A program made the position numbers and the translations under genes. DNA of 64,000 nt from Nephrocerus scutellatus. Its lineage: Eukaryota > Arthropoda > Insecta > Diptera > Pipunculidae. Where the stretch lies: NCBI GenBank assembly GCA_947095585.1, contig OX352763.1, forward strand, positions 12,759,462-12,823,461, in the 5' to 3' direction. This document shows positions 46,441-58,329 of this stretch, one piece after another (the first letter of the stretch is position 1; each line of letters begins with the position of its first letter). Under the pieces are notes generated by a model that was not told the DNA's origin, did no database searches, and worked only from the letters and a program-made list of their open reading frames with translations.

Positions 46441-48699
46441 CAGCTAGTTATTGGGGTTTATATGCATGTATGTATGAAAGCGCACGTCTTCCTCCGGTAG
46501 TAAGAAAAGGAATGCAATTTTCACAATGATACTATAGCTTATATCATTTTTTGTTTTGAATCTCTGACCATCCCTTACTGACCACCAGTCTGTCCCTTCG
46601 TCTATCTGTCTGTACAACTGTCTTTTAAAATTGGAGCAAATACCCGTTTGTCCTTTTTTCGTGTATCTCTTAGTATATGTATTTGGTTCTTCAGTCATCA
46701 GTTTACCAGTAAATCCATCTGACCATTTAAAATGATGAGCGTTCATCTCTTTTTTGTACCTTGGTTAACTCTATTGCCAGTTAGCCATTTTTAGCAGATC
46801 TCTTCTGATGCTCGCGACATCGTTTGGTCATATCTCTCTTTTTCCGTTTATCTAACAGTCTTCATTGTTTGCATCTAAAACAAAAAATAGTCGATTTAAG
46901 TCGATTTTTTTATTTGTTATAAGTTGACAGTGAAATTTAATGTCGCTGTTGATTATTGTTTCATCAGAATTTAAATGTTCCAAAATCAAATTTAAAAAAC
47001 TTCTTGATCAACTTTGAAGATGTATGTAACGTTATATAAAGCCATAATATACGAGTTTTTTGCAGTTATGGTTTCTGTTATTACAAAGGGTTTACTAACT
47101 CTTGTTCCAACTAACAAGGATATACAAACAACATAGGGAAATTACAATCTCAAAATCTCAATTGATTACCTTATCGGTTGCTATCCACCGCACACCAAAC
47201 CCTGTCTACCGATCCGAAGCAAACAAAAAGTATGACATTTGTTAACAATTGAAATTTTAATTACATTTCCAAAACTCTACTTTAGTAGATAACTAGATTC
47301 GAATGTGATGGAATTGCTTCGAAAATTTAATGAAAGGAAATTCGATTCTCTTTGCATCACATCCTTATTTACAATCGCCATCGGACCAACGAACATCGAA
47401 CATCGCCTAGAAAACTATTCGATTTTTAATTCCCCTGAAATGGACACGAAATTAGAAATCCTTCGATCTTTCTCCGAACAAATTATTGTTCGCACTACCG
47501 GAGGACATCTAATGACAATATGCAAGAAGGCGTTGGCAAACGGGAAGACGACAACAAGACCCACATCGAATTTACCTTACCACTTACCACTGTTCTCGTT
47601 TTCAATCGAGAAAATCCACTTGAAATTTAAATTGTTTCATTAAATTTTTAATTACGATCCTACATCAATACTCTAGAATGAGTGGGTGCTCCCCGAAACA
47701 TGAAACCGCACCTATATGCTGGGGTGTTATAATAGAAACGCAGTAGTTGTTCATATGGCTGCAGATGGATTCGTTCGAATTGAATCGATAACACTCCTCT
47801 GTGAATACGAATTGCACGAGGGAATGGTCCTGTTTCCGCTTCAAGAGTACAAACCGAACAAGAGAGGCAGCGCTTTGAGGAGTTTTTCCTACTTGAAGGA
47901 ATCAAACTTGTACACTTGTACACACATCCACAAATAAAACGCCCACACGAAAATAATTAAGCATTTGTCCGTACACTCCAATTAGGAGCAATATCCTTGC
48001 CCGCAAGGCATTTCCACTATCAAATTTGTGTATCGGGAAAAGACTCAGGAGGATAGAGAGAATGCGATAGAGCGTATCAGCGTTCAGCTGATATTTTCAA
48101 TGTTATATCCATAAGTAAGCCCTATATGGCTATTCCTAAGACATAATAATAAATATCCTGTCATCGATTTGGTTGATATTGTAACTTAAGCTAAGAAGGA
48201 CTCATTCGCCAATCAATAAGGAATTCAATTAAACCTCTTGAAGCTGATGACAGTTCCCTGGATAGTTTTCTAATTTCTGTTGATCAGCGCAATTGTATAC
48301 GATTTTCTTGGCACTTACCATACTCACACAACAACAAAAAGTGAACTCTGTTATCAGCTTGTGGTAATTTCGGTAAACAAATTCACAACGATTCCTTATT
48401 ATAGGAAGAGGAGTTTTTTGACTAAATATATGTATGTTGCTCTGGTCGATTTTCAATAATTCGCGTTTTATTGAATTTAGGAGGAATGCTTTTTACATAC
48501 TTAATATATATGTTCTAAAACAGTTTATTATCTTATACTATGTAATAATGCAAAATTTCTGGTTAAATAAGCCATTAAAAGGGGGTAAAACATGCAAAAG
48601 GGAATTCCCTTTGAAAACAGAGCCAAACTAGGATTCATTCAACTACTAAATATTCTTAATAATTAAACGTAATTTTGAATTACTTTCAATTTTTTACAG
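46441..48699. other. No gene recognised
   Basis: Contains a 112-codon frame (47305-47643) and shorter ones with no family motif. No repeats were recognised. Confidence 0.5.
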
Positions 48700-48860
48700 A
48701 AAGTGTTGTCATCAGAGATACACTTGTGTTCAAAGATTGATTAACTCGGCTTTCAGGAAGTGGATTAAAAATTGATCACAAGATGTAGTCACAAGCCACA
48801 AACAAACAAATACATCCGGACGCGAATTAAAAGAGAGAATTTAAAAATACAAGTAATTAC
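48700..48860 (+). repeat. Dispersed non-coding repeat, degraded third copy
   Basis: AGAAAGTGTTGTCATCAGAG (48699-48718) and GTGGATTAAAAATTGATCAC (48760-48779), then an AGCCACAAACAAACAAA stretch, follow the order of 16720-16930 and 33175-33320. Confidence 0.6.
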
Positions 48861-50664
48861 AACCACAAAACTGGGTTTTTGACTTTTCCAGCTTAACGTT
48901 ATAAAACGAGATTGCACTACCAACTAGAATAAATTTATTTTTCTTTATTTATTCGTAACTGAAGTCAAATTGCATTTAATTCATGATATATATGAATGGT
49001 GAGTTAACTACAGAGAATAAATTTGTTACCACCTTTAACATTTACCAAAGAGAATTAAAGATTATTGGATTTATTGGCATTGGCTATTTATAGAAGAAGG
49101 AAGCAGTTGCACTTTCCTTTAAGTACATTAAAGTAAATTTATGTTAAGTCTTTTGGTAAGAGTAAGTTCCTGCGAGGATATCATTTGTACAGTTGGACTG
49201 ATTAATGAATCCCCAATGATTTAAACTAAAAATAAACCAAAAGGGAATGAAGTTAAGCTAATTCCTAGGCATTCTTTCGCATAATTCCCTTTCTCTCCTT
49301 TCTATTCGAATACTCTTTTTATTTGTTTTTATTATCTGTTAGTACTTGATCAAAGTGTACACAATGCACACAGTATTTGCTGGTAGGTATTTTCGATCCC
49401 ATAAGTACACTTTGGTGTTGAGTACATGAATGCAATGATGCTACAGAGATACCAGGAACATTCGAAGACAACCGATACACAAATTCAAATAAAATATCGT
49501 TTTGATTGCGAAACATTTTCGTTATTTAAAGTTAAAGAAATTTTAGCGAACATTTTTATGTCAAAGTATGCCCATGAAAAGTTATCAAAAAGGAGCCTTT
49601 CATACATTTAATAAAAACTGCAAAGGTTTTCCTTCTCTGTGATTTTGAATAAATTCAAAAATTCTTTTTAGACTTTCGCACTAGAAAAAAAGTCATCACA
49701 TCGCACCACCGCATCCAATTAATAATCTCGAAATGAACAACTTCGGAACTTTACCCAAACATGAAAGTCATGTTGGCGGCACCGGTTGATAAATGGATGT
49801 ATGTGGTATTCAGTCAAAATGAAAATAACATCCTTTGAGAGGGTCATGTATTACCTGAATGGAAATAGTAATTTGTCTCAGAAGCAACAAACCAATTTAG
49901 AAAGGGGCGATGACGGCCCATCTGATGCGTTATCTATGTATTTTATAATCAGTATTTCAGGCCGGGCCACTGTGATAAATAGTCAGCTGTCAACTTTTGT
50001 CGCGTATCTCGCAAGCACCTATTCATAGTCACAAGGGTTCTTTGGCAAAAGCCAAAATAATACAAAATGTATTCGATGTCATCAGTACTTGTCTACCCCA
50101 GCCTTGAATTGGGACGGTATTTATGTGATCTAGGAATGCCTGTGTATGCTGTATTTCCACGGAAACCTGAAACTCATAGGTGACACCTTGATGTTCCGCA
50201 TCACCAAAGTCAACCCCATAGAAACAAGTTTTTGGGGATAAACTTGCATATAGAGGTCGACCGTTATTTGATGTGATTTAATGCTGAATAACTGAAGCAC
50301 TAATCCTATTAGCACCTCCATCTACTTGAACTAAATCGGGCTTCTCTTTGACGCTGAACAAACCACATTTATCACCATCCCAGCATCTGCTATCTCCTTA
50401 TGAGGTCAAATTTGGTGCGAAACATAAAACCCACCATGATTACTCGCAAATGACTGCTGTGACCATAATATTATATACAGGGTGTTTGCTGCAACCACCT
50501 CTTAACCATTTAACGTATATGAGAAACGTTTAAGTTATTTTGGTACGGTTTGCGAAAAATTGTTTTTGGGAATACAATCCATACCATCCATACTAATATT
50601 ATAAATGTGAATGTAATTCTGTCTGTCATCTCTTACCCTTAGCTTAGCCTTAGCCTTTAGCCTA

Positions 50665-50765
50665 GCTTCTCGCAACTATTTGTGTTGAGCATGTATATTT
50701 TTGCACACAAATGGAGGTGATCGACCGACTGACGTTTGTCAGACTTTCGCGAGAGGTGTTTGATT
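50665..50765 (-). mobile_element. tRNA-derived SINE, partial inverted copy
   Basis: The reverse complement of the body of the 1713-1990 SINE: CAACTATTTGTGTTG (about 50672-50686) mirrors CAACACAAATGGTTG, and GACGTTTGTCAGACTTTCGC (50731-50750) mirrors the GCGAAAGTTTGACAAACGTC segment. The middle is deleted and the head is missing. Confidence 0.65.
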
Positions 50766-50869
50766 GTAATACGACACTAAAACTCAAAAACTAGACGCCA
50801 GATTTGGCTGAAAATTTAACAGAATGTACGTCTTAATAAAATCTCGGTAAACCACTTACAAATACGATC

Positions 50870-51070
50870 CGATAGGTGGCGCCTAAGAAAAATAGAAATA
50901 ATCGCACAGCACCTAACCACTGGACTCATAGAAGCCTTATTCAAATCATATTTTCGATTGGTGCTCTGATACGTGTATGTCTTTTTCAGCCTGGTAGGAG
51001 GCGCTGGAGTTGAGATGTCATCACGCCTAAACAACTGGGAGTATCGAAGCCATATTCACACCATACGTTA
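50870..51070 (-). repeat. Diverged inverted copy of the 118-bp repeat unit
   Basis: Segments such as TTCGATTGGTGCTCTGATAC (50954-50973), GGAGGCGCTGGAGTTGAGAT (50997-51016) and ATATTCACACCATACG are reverse complements of the landmarks of the array at 10372-10870. About 1.5 units are present, so the unit exists outside the array and is probably part of a mobile element. Confidence 0.65.
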
Positions 51071-51800
51071 GATTGTATCTTGGAAAGAGCACGAAAGAAA
51101 GCGATCGATTCTATCAAAATTTTAGGCAACTCGAAGATAGTTGGCAATTATCTTGAGATCACTTTCCGAGACATGAAAAAAATGCATATATGCTGCCAAC
51201 CGTCAAAATGTCGTCTACTCTAGCAGAAAAACTTGCAGTCTGCTACGTAAACTCGGAGGAAGCAACAGTTCTAACACATTAATAAGAAGAAAGTATCCTG
51301 CTGCGTTGTGGGGTTTGATCATATCTACGCCGGGTTTCTTGTACAAAGCGAATAGTGCACAAGACGATAGCTAACGGAACTCTACATAATATGCTGGAAT
51401 CAAGCGTAATCTCAGATCGACTGAAAATCATAGATTTTCTCATGCCAGCTAAACCAAACGTTCTACCCAACGTTTTACCACTCTTAAGTAGGATTGGATC
51501 GCACGGGCAGAATAGTTACGGCCCAAATGATATCACTGATAATGTACATCAATGCTTCAATGATTCAAAAACCTACTGGAGCATCCCGTGATCCTAGTGC
51601 ACTCACGCGACATATTGCGATGCTTGCACTCGTGTTATACAGCGCACCAGCGTGATGGTTGAAAAATGCCAATTAGCAAAATGTGGAAATTCAACTAAAC
51701 AACACCATGCGAATCATATCTGGCACTAGTCTTAAAGAAGATATTAAGATATGAATTACCAATACAATGAAAATTTTCATTGTAGAAACAAAATAAAGTT
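51070..51800 (+). mobile_element. LINE reverse transcriptase C-terminal remnant
   Basis: Frames switch repeatedly, but KTCSLLRKLGGSNSSNTLIR (about 51229-51290) and VEIQLNNTMRIISGTSLKED (51682-51741) match the C-terminal thumb-like region of CR1/L2-type LINE proteins. Heavily mutated; no catalytic block present. Confidence 0.6.
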
Positions 51801-52507
51801 TTAGGAATGAGCTACTACGTATTTTTAGTGGTTGCATTTATTAACAATAATCTGCATAATTGTCATTGTCTGGAACGGGACGCAAGATTTCGTCCGTTCC
51901 CGCTCAGTGCATTTTTTACTTCAACTAAGCAATGACCCTGCAATCGAGTTCACAGCATTAAACAAAATCTGTGCTTAGTCTTTAAGAACCACCCACTAAC
52001 TGGCAGGAGGCATGATAGATAGCTAGAAACACGACCGCACACATCAGCCACCGAAACCATTCAAGAAATATAATACCCTTTGACACTCATTTCAGCCGTT
52101 CGCATCAAAGCCAAGAACATAACCACGAAAATTAATTAAAATCATTGGAATAGGGTGTCGTTTGTGGTGGTGATGGTCTTCATGGTGGCAACTGGTTACC
52201 ACTTCTCACGGCAAAAATTAAAGTCTCTTCTCATTTGTGACGATGACGGCGATGATAATGTGAATGAACATTATTATCATCTCTGTCATCGTGATTGGTG
52301 AGCGACTAAATGAGTCCTGTCCTTGGTTTTGTTTATCTCACTTGCATAGAGGACAATTTTAATGATAGAGTACGCTGAGTTTATTAACCTCCAGAGTTCA
52401 TCTATTGAAAGGATTCCTTTATTTTTGTTGTTGTTTTTTTGCGAAGTTTTCCTTCCTTCAACCAGTTTTATGCATTTTTGCTCAAATATATTTCCCCTTG
52501 GTTTCAG
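51801..52507. other. No gene recognised; leads into the exon C acceptor
   Basis: Non-coding sequence ending in a pyrimidine-rich tract (CCCCTTGGTTTCAGCAG). Confidence 0.6.
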
Positions 52508-52510
52508 CAG

Positions 52511-52801
52511 AAGCATCCGCATGTGATATTTGAGGCGCGAACCAAAGCCAACAAAGGATGTGCGAATTCTGGAAATCTGGATTCGTGGCGGTTGTCGCGC
52601 CGTACGAAACACCTGTCGGCTGGTGTCATAGACGAGGTGCACCCGAATGGCGCAGGCCGTTATAAGCGTGATGTACGCGAGGCGACTAAGTACATCGAGA
52701 CGGCGATCATTGTCGACAAAGCAATGTTCGAGAAGCGTAACGGCAGCACACGTGCTGAGGTTATACACGACTCGATACAGGTCGCGAATATTGCGGATTT
52801 G
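52511..52801 (+). CDS. mmd: ADAM metalloprotease, exon with maturation site (exon C)
   Basis: A 291-base, 97-codon exon with phase 0 at both ends. The acceptor is TTTCAGCAG, so it may also start at 52508 and gain one Gln. It opens KHPHVIFEART. Cys17 in KGCANS is the likely cysteine-switch residue that would hold the pro-enzyme inactive. Arg50-Tyr-Lys-Arg53 (52658-52669) fits the furin consensus R-x-K/R-R, and RLSR at 27-30 is a second, weaker candidate. Right after it EATKYIETAIIVDKAMFEK starts the M12B metalloprotease domain as in ADAM22-like proteins (KYIEL.IV.D..MF). The donor is GTAAGT. The mature protein would be a membrane-anchored cell-surface protein; the zinc site is not in this exon. 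Confidence 0.95.
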
Positions 52802-53289
52802 GTAAGTTTTTTTAAATTACATCATTTTTTTATTAAAATAATTTGGGTAAGAGAATATTAAGTACTACACTTTAGAAAGAATATGTAACGTTTAACACCA
52901 AACTTTAGAGCAAATCAATGCAAAAATAATCTCCAATTTTGTTGTCTATGGCACATTGTTGTTGTTAATTTTTTTACTATATACAAGTTAGTAATTTAAG
53001 ATGCTTAAAGAGTAGAGGTTAATTATTGGAGATGGATTTTTTAAAGGAAATTTTCACTTTAAACTCGAATCTCGGATCTTTTATCTGCAGTAGAGTATTC
53101 TGAGGATGAAAACATGGTAATACCTCTTGTACGGAAAGTTTAACGACTATGAAGACCAACATTCTGCTATCAGGCAGAACGGACTGTTTAACTTGGACGA
53201 TGTTAGCCAAAATTTCCTTTCACCTTAACAATATAAAAAGAGGCTTGCAATATTCAAACCTAAGAATAACAAATATGCTGGACCGAGCT

Positions 53290-53515
53290 TGTTAAGAAGG
53301 CACGGTCCCACTTCTCGCGAATGCCTGACAAACGTCCGAGAGTAATAATTTGTCGCGGAAATTCGCTGTTCGAATACAGCATTAAGAGAAGACTTTGTAG
53401 AGTGCATATACCAGTTCATCTCTAATATGTTGCCGAATGAAGGGAAGCCTGTTTGTGTCGGTGGTGCAGTGGTTAGGACCATTGGCTCCCACTCATAGAA
53501 CACCGTCGAATCCAA
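53290..53515 (+). mobile_element. Rearranged tRNA-derived SINE (body followed by head)
   Basis: 53300-53400 matches the middle of the SINE at 1713-1990 (CCCACTTCTCGCGAA, then ACAAACGTCCGAGAGTAATA). A tRNA-like head then appears downstream: A box TGGTGCAGTGG (53462-53472) and B-box-like GTCGAATCC (53504-53512). The head is not followed by a body, so either two truncated copies meet or the element was permuted. Confidence 0.6.
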
Positions 53516-54189
53516 AAAAACGTACGAAGATCATCTAGATTACAAGTACACATGATACGACGCTGTATATATGATATACAGTTGCCGTATACTACTGTAT
53601 TTCGTATGTACGGTTGATATGATGTATGAAGTATTCAAGAATTGGAGACATAAATGTAGATTTATGAGCACGATATTCTAGTTTGTAAGTGGTCGGGTGA
53701 AAACTACACTCCATCCACCACAATACTTTCTTTGATTCTTTTGTCCAAATAATTCTAAGCCCACGCTGTGCCTAGGCATTATAAGGGTTAATGGTGCAAA
53801 TCCCTTGAAGAATGCGCTAATAATAATGAAAAAAATTATCTGATGGGCCTTTATCAATCTTTATAATAATACACTCGACAAAATGATCACAATGTGGCAG
53901 ATCCTGAAAAAGAGTCAAGAAGTGTAAATAGATACTCACCACATTTTTTCGATTTCATGATCACATATGATGGCATTTATAGAGGCGAGCTATAACACAT
54001 CATGTCCAGTTGTGTAATCCCTTTGACTGTACAGGATGAGAATAACCGAATGAATTATCCTTGCCCCGTGATGGTGGGAAACAAGCTGAACAAGTCCTCT
54101 GTACTTGTACTTGACATTCTCAGTGGAATCTCTGTCAAGAAAGGATTTAGGCAAGGTGATACATTTTGATTGTTTGCTTGAGCATTATT

Positions 54190-55305
54190 TAAGTGAAACT
54201 ATCAGGTTAAGTCGGCGGTCAGCCATCAGCAGAATAGGGGGAATAACACAGAATGCTCTAGAATTGCAGGTGGCCGTAACTATCTCTGACTGGTGGAAGT
54301 GCGATCAAACCTGTACGTGGTGACCGCCGGTAATTTTCTTCCAATGCAGGAAAAGCGGAATGATCGGGCTAGTCCCTTCAAAGCAAGGTTGATGCGAGGC
54401 CAATAATATAATAATATAGAGCTCGACCTGCACAGTAGCTGGCCGATACCCTGTCTAAATATAAGGCTGACATAACAGCAATCCAGGAGATGCGGTGGAT
54501 GGGGAATAGTGTCTTACAAAAAACAGAATATGACATATATTACAGCTGTCATGCAAGACATCATGAGCTCCGGGTGGGGTTTCTAGTCAGTAAAAGAATT
54601 AAACCCACCGTTATCGACTTTAAAGCAATAAATGAACGACTATGCACCCTTCGCGCTCGGGGCGGTTTTAAAACACAAGCCTCATAAACGTTCACGTACC
54701 TACATGGGATTCCCCAGGTGATGAAAAAGAAAAGGCAGTACATTGGTACCCATAGCTTACACGAGAATACTAATGACAATGGACAACGGGTCATAGAGAT
54801 GGCAGCAAGCAATAACTTGGTCGCTGCGAGTACAAGGCTTGCTCTTGAAAATATCCACAAAGCCACCACGTGTTGATAGACCGCCGCCATAACCCGAACC
54901 TAATGACGGTACGAACATACCGAGGTGGCAACGTCGACTCGGACCACTATCTTGTTGGTATGGTGCTCATCAAGAAAGACAGCATCCGCGAATCAGATTC
55001 AAGTCAACACGGCTGCCCTTCGAAACGAGGAAACCCTTACGGTCAAGCGATAGCACTCGCCCTAAATGCTGGGAGAGTAAGTTCAGGCGCGGAAGTTCTA
55101 CTAAAAAGTCCGCGGTATGACGCAATCTACACCGCGTTGCACATACTGCAGGACAAAGAGGGTAATCTGATCACCGATCTTAAAGGCATCTTAAAGTGAA
55201 GGGAAGAGCACTTTCATGAGTTGCTAAATGGGCAGTTAACATAGGAATTGGAGGCTCCACCAATGACCGAAGATCCGATAACTTCACTATTTTCTATTGA
55301 TATTG
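54190..55305 (+). mobile_element. RTE-like LINE, 5' leader to pre-RT fragment
   Basis: Begins with the family leader (GTCAGCCATCAGCAGAATAG, 54217-54236). The endonuclease region includes a TAIQEMRWMGNSVLQK-like segment (about 54475-54525), RVGFLVSKRIKPTVIDFKAI (about 54568-54627), VLIDRRHNPNLM (about 54867-54902) and VDSDHYLVGMVL with the catalytic SDH (about 54932-54967). Then come the linker and FHELLNGQ (about 55213-55236). It stops before the reverse transcriptase. Stops and deletions make it inactive, but the endonuclease end is the best preserved of the family here. Confidence 0.75.
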
Positions 55306-58300
55306 TCACTAAAATGTAAATAGAAATCTTTTATTGCACTATACATACTCATATATAAGTATAATAATTGTATTGCATTTTATTAGAATTAAGAAATTAC
55401 CAAAAACTATTGCATACGATTAGGCTCAGTAATACTATATAAAACAGTTATACGTGTGGAACTTGTATAATAAATTGTAGGTTATAACAGTATATGCTAG
55501 TACTTTCTAGATGAATGGAATAGAATACAGTAGAAAAGGTTATCACCGTCTTGAAAATGTCGATTTGGTATAAATACTGTAACTTTATCGCAGTAAGTTA
55601 GTTTTATATTTGAAGGAAACCAGTCTTTTTGAGAAGTTGAAAAGTAAAGCTACCGCCTCTGTGGATAATAGTGTTATCCACAATTAAAGAATATATAACC
55701 AGCAATATCAATTTGTTAACTTTTCCTATCTATTAATTAAAGTTGTAATTTTGAACTAACAAAGTTGTATTGTGTTTTTTTATTTTCAAAATTCATTACG
55801 AACTCTAGAAAACCGAAATTTCTTAAAAATATTTACCGTAGTTTTACAATTTTTCAATTCCCACAGAACATTTTTGTGAAAAAAGGTTTATGCAACCAAA
55901 ATCAAGGTGTCTTAGGATATAGACGCTAAAAATGTAGGTATTGACTTATTTCGATTTTGAACTTCACTCAAAGACAAAGACTTTTCAAGGGCTTATAGCT
56001 TAATAACAACCAGCTTCTTCCAAAAACATTTACAGTTTTATGTCAATTGAAAGCCATCGGAAGACTCTTGCAACTGATTACACTTAATTTCCATTTTAGT
56101 CAACCAAATTATTTGCAGCAATGAATTGTGAAAATCCTTTAGTGCAGTACACCAAAAACCCAAACAAAATATTTTACTTCTCCCTTGCAGCAGCTGAGCT
56201 GAGGAATAATTTTGAAACCAAAGAAGAGACAGTCCTCTAAGCTTAAATTAGTTGATGCAGTAATGGAAGAGATCGTGTTGTTTGGAAAGTATCATTACAA
56301 AGCAGAAAGCCAAAAGGATTTGCTTTAAGTCGACAGCGACTCGACTTTCTCTCGAATTACTTCTGCTGCAGCAAGTCTGTACTTTATGTACGTCTGTCCC
56401 TTTTCTGAGATTTCGAGTGCATATGCAATTGTTGCTGTTGCTCCTGCCGCATTACCAGAAACAATAACATCCGCCGGAAATGCACGCACGAAGTCGAAGC
56501 TAAAGACGATAATACACAAAGCGCATCCACCGCAAACACAAAAGGATTAAGACACTCGCACTGGATACTACCTACATAGCATTCATTATAAATTTTGCTG
56601 CCGCAAATACGAGTGTGCACTTCCTTGAATGTTGCTTCTTCTACTTATTCTTGCAAAAAGGATGTAAATAAATCCCAAGACATTTTCCTCCATCCCGATG
56701 GATGCTGATGCACGCATTTAGCTCACTGTGCATAGAATAAGATTTGTGGATGTAAGGATTTTGTTATACGGATACTCGCATATACCAAAATCAAAATACA
56801 AATGCAGAGTCGAGAAATTCAAATTGAAATTCGTCATTTAGAATGCAGTGAAAGATAAAGATAATGGTTTGTTGTTTGTTGCTTAACGGGAAAGTGCACG
56901 CCCTGCACTCTACATATAATTGTAAATGATAGGAAAACTTTAAATTGATATCTCCTGCAGGATAGAATAATTATTTTCTATTAAATTAAGGATGTGTTTA
57001 TCTTTAAAATGTAATGACTATTGCTTAAGATTTACTTAGCTTGTCTTAAAGTAGTTTAAAACTGAAGCTGAACTATAGAACCATTAGCGTTAATTGAGGA
57101 CCTCGCAAGTACAGCGAGTTCACCACTCTACCTCTAGCTACCTTTGAAACATTCTAATTTAGTTAACATCCCATTCTGCTGTAGCGACTGGATTAACATA
57201 GCTTACGAGTTATATTAAATTTATTTTTATCATTTTTATTATTCAAAACTTAGAATAAAGAAACACCCTATTAGCTACCAATACTCTATGGAAGCAAAAA
57301 AAAATTTGCGATCAGAGGGATGCGGCGATTGCATTTACTAATCAAATTCTTGGATGATTACAAAAAGGTCCAGTACACCAATTAAAGGATACTGTCAAAT
57401 AATGTTATTTATCACTTTCCCTTCCTCAATCTCCATCTATCTTTATTACATTGCCACCCGATAAAAGGTTCTTTAGTTTTAATGTAGCACTCGCAGTGAA
57501 ATGTTAGTTTACGATTCCATTAGGATAACCTGCACTCTCACAGGAAATGCTAGACGATGCACAGCAACGAATTCCGAATTTCATTGACATTTATCAAGAA
57601 ATATAGTGTAGGTGCTTATTCCAATTCGTGATGCACTAACGCTCTTCCCTTTCCGCTGGGAATCACCATTACAATAGCTCATTGTGCAAAACTAATGATA
57701 ACACAATGCGCAGAATACATACGAAGGCGAAGTAGTAATGTGCAAATAAATCAGCAGTGCGAGTATAAATATGCTTTCCATTTTCATACTCCATTTTGCC
57801 AAAGGGATTTTCTATTCGTTGCCTAGAGCCATTTTCCCTTACACATTGCTAGTTGGAGCGAAAAAAAATGCGATTGTCCGAAGGACGTACGTGATACGTT
57901 AAGCAGCTGCCATAAACCTTTATTATTGGGGAAAAATTTCAGCAGATTTCCCTAAACGGAATTCTTTTTCTACAATCCTAGATATTATGCACCACAATTT
58001 ATTGATGTTATCCTTTTACGAGTAGAACAACAAATAAATTCTAAATTCTGAATATTTTTGTATTATTCCTTTTCGCTCCGATAAAGAGTAGTCGCCTAGA
58101 AAACTATTGTATGTAATGTTTTCTAGCAATCGCTGAGGAATATGCCCAGGCCTTGGCAAATATGGCCTTAGTAAATGATTTAAATTTTGTAGCAAGCCGG
58201 GTAATTAAATTTGTTTTTGACATCCGTAAAAATTCAACTACTATCATATTGCTATGAAACTTGTAACGAAGATTATCAACTAATGTCAGATTCGCATCAT

Positions 58301-58329
58301 CTTACATATGACTAACACGGTCAGATAGT
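55306..58329. other. No gene recognised
   Basis: About 3 kb of AT-rich intron. No coding motif or repeat copy was found. Confidence 0.55.

Larger units (their letters stand above)
37515..52510 (+). other. ADAM gene intron between exons B and C (15.0 kb)
   Basis: Bounded by GTAAGA and a TTTCAGCAG acceptor. It holds RTE-like, jockey and other LINE fragments plus several non-coding repeats. The stretches 40490-42590, 43880-45640, 46445-48690, 48865-50585 and 51810-52480 showed no element or gene that I can support. Confidence 0.82.

Noticed and set aside
47305..47643. A 112-codon gene on the + strand
   Set aside because: No domain, no splice sites and no relation to neighbours.
54561..54890. 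A 109-codon gene on the - strand
   Set aside because: Antisense shadow of the RTE-like endonuclease region.
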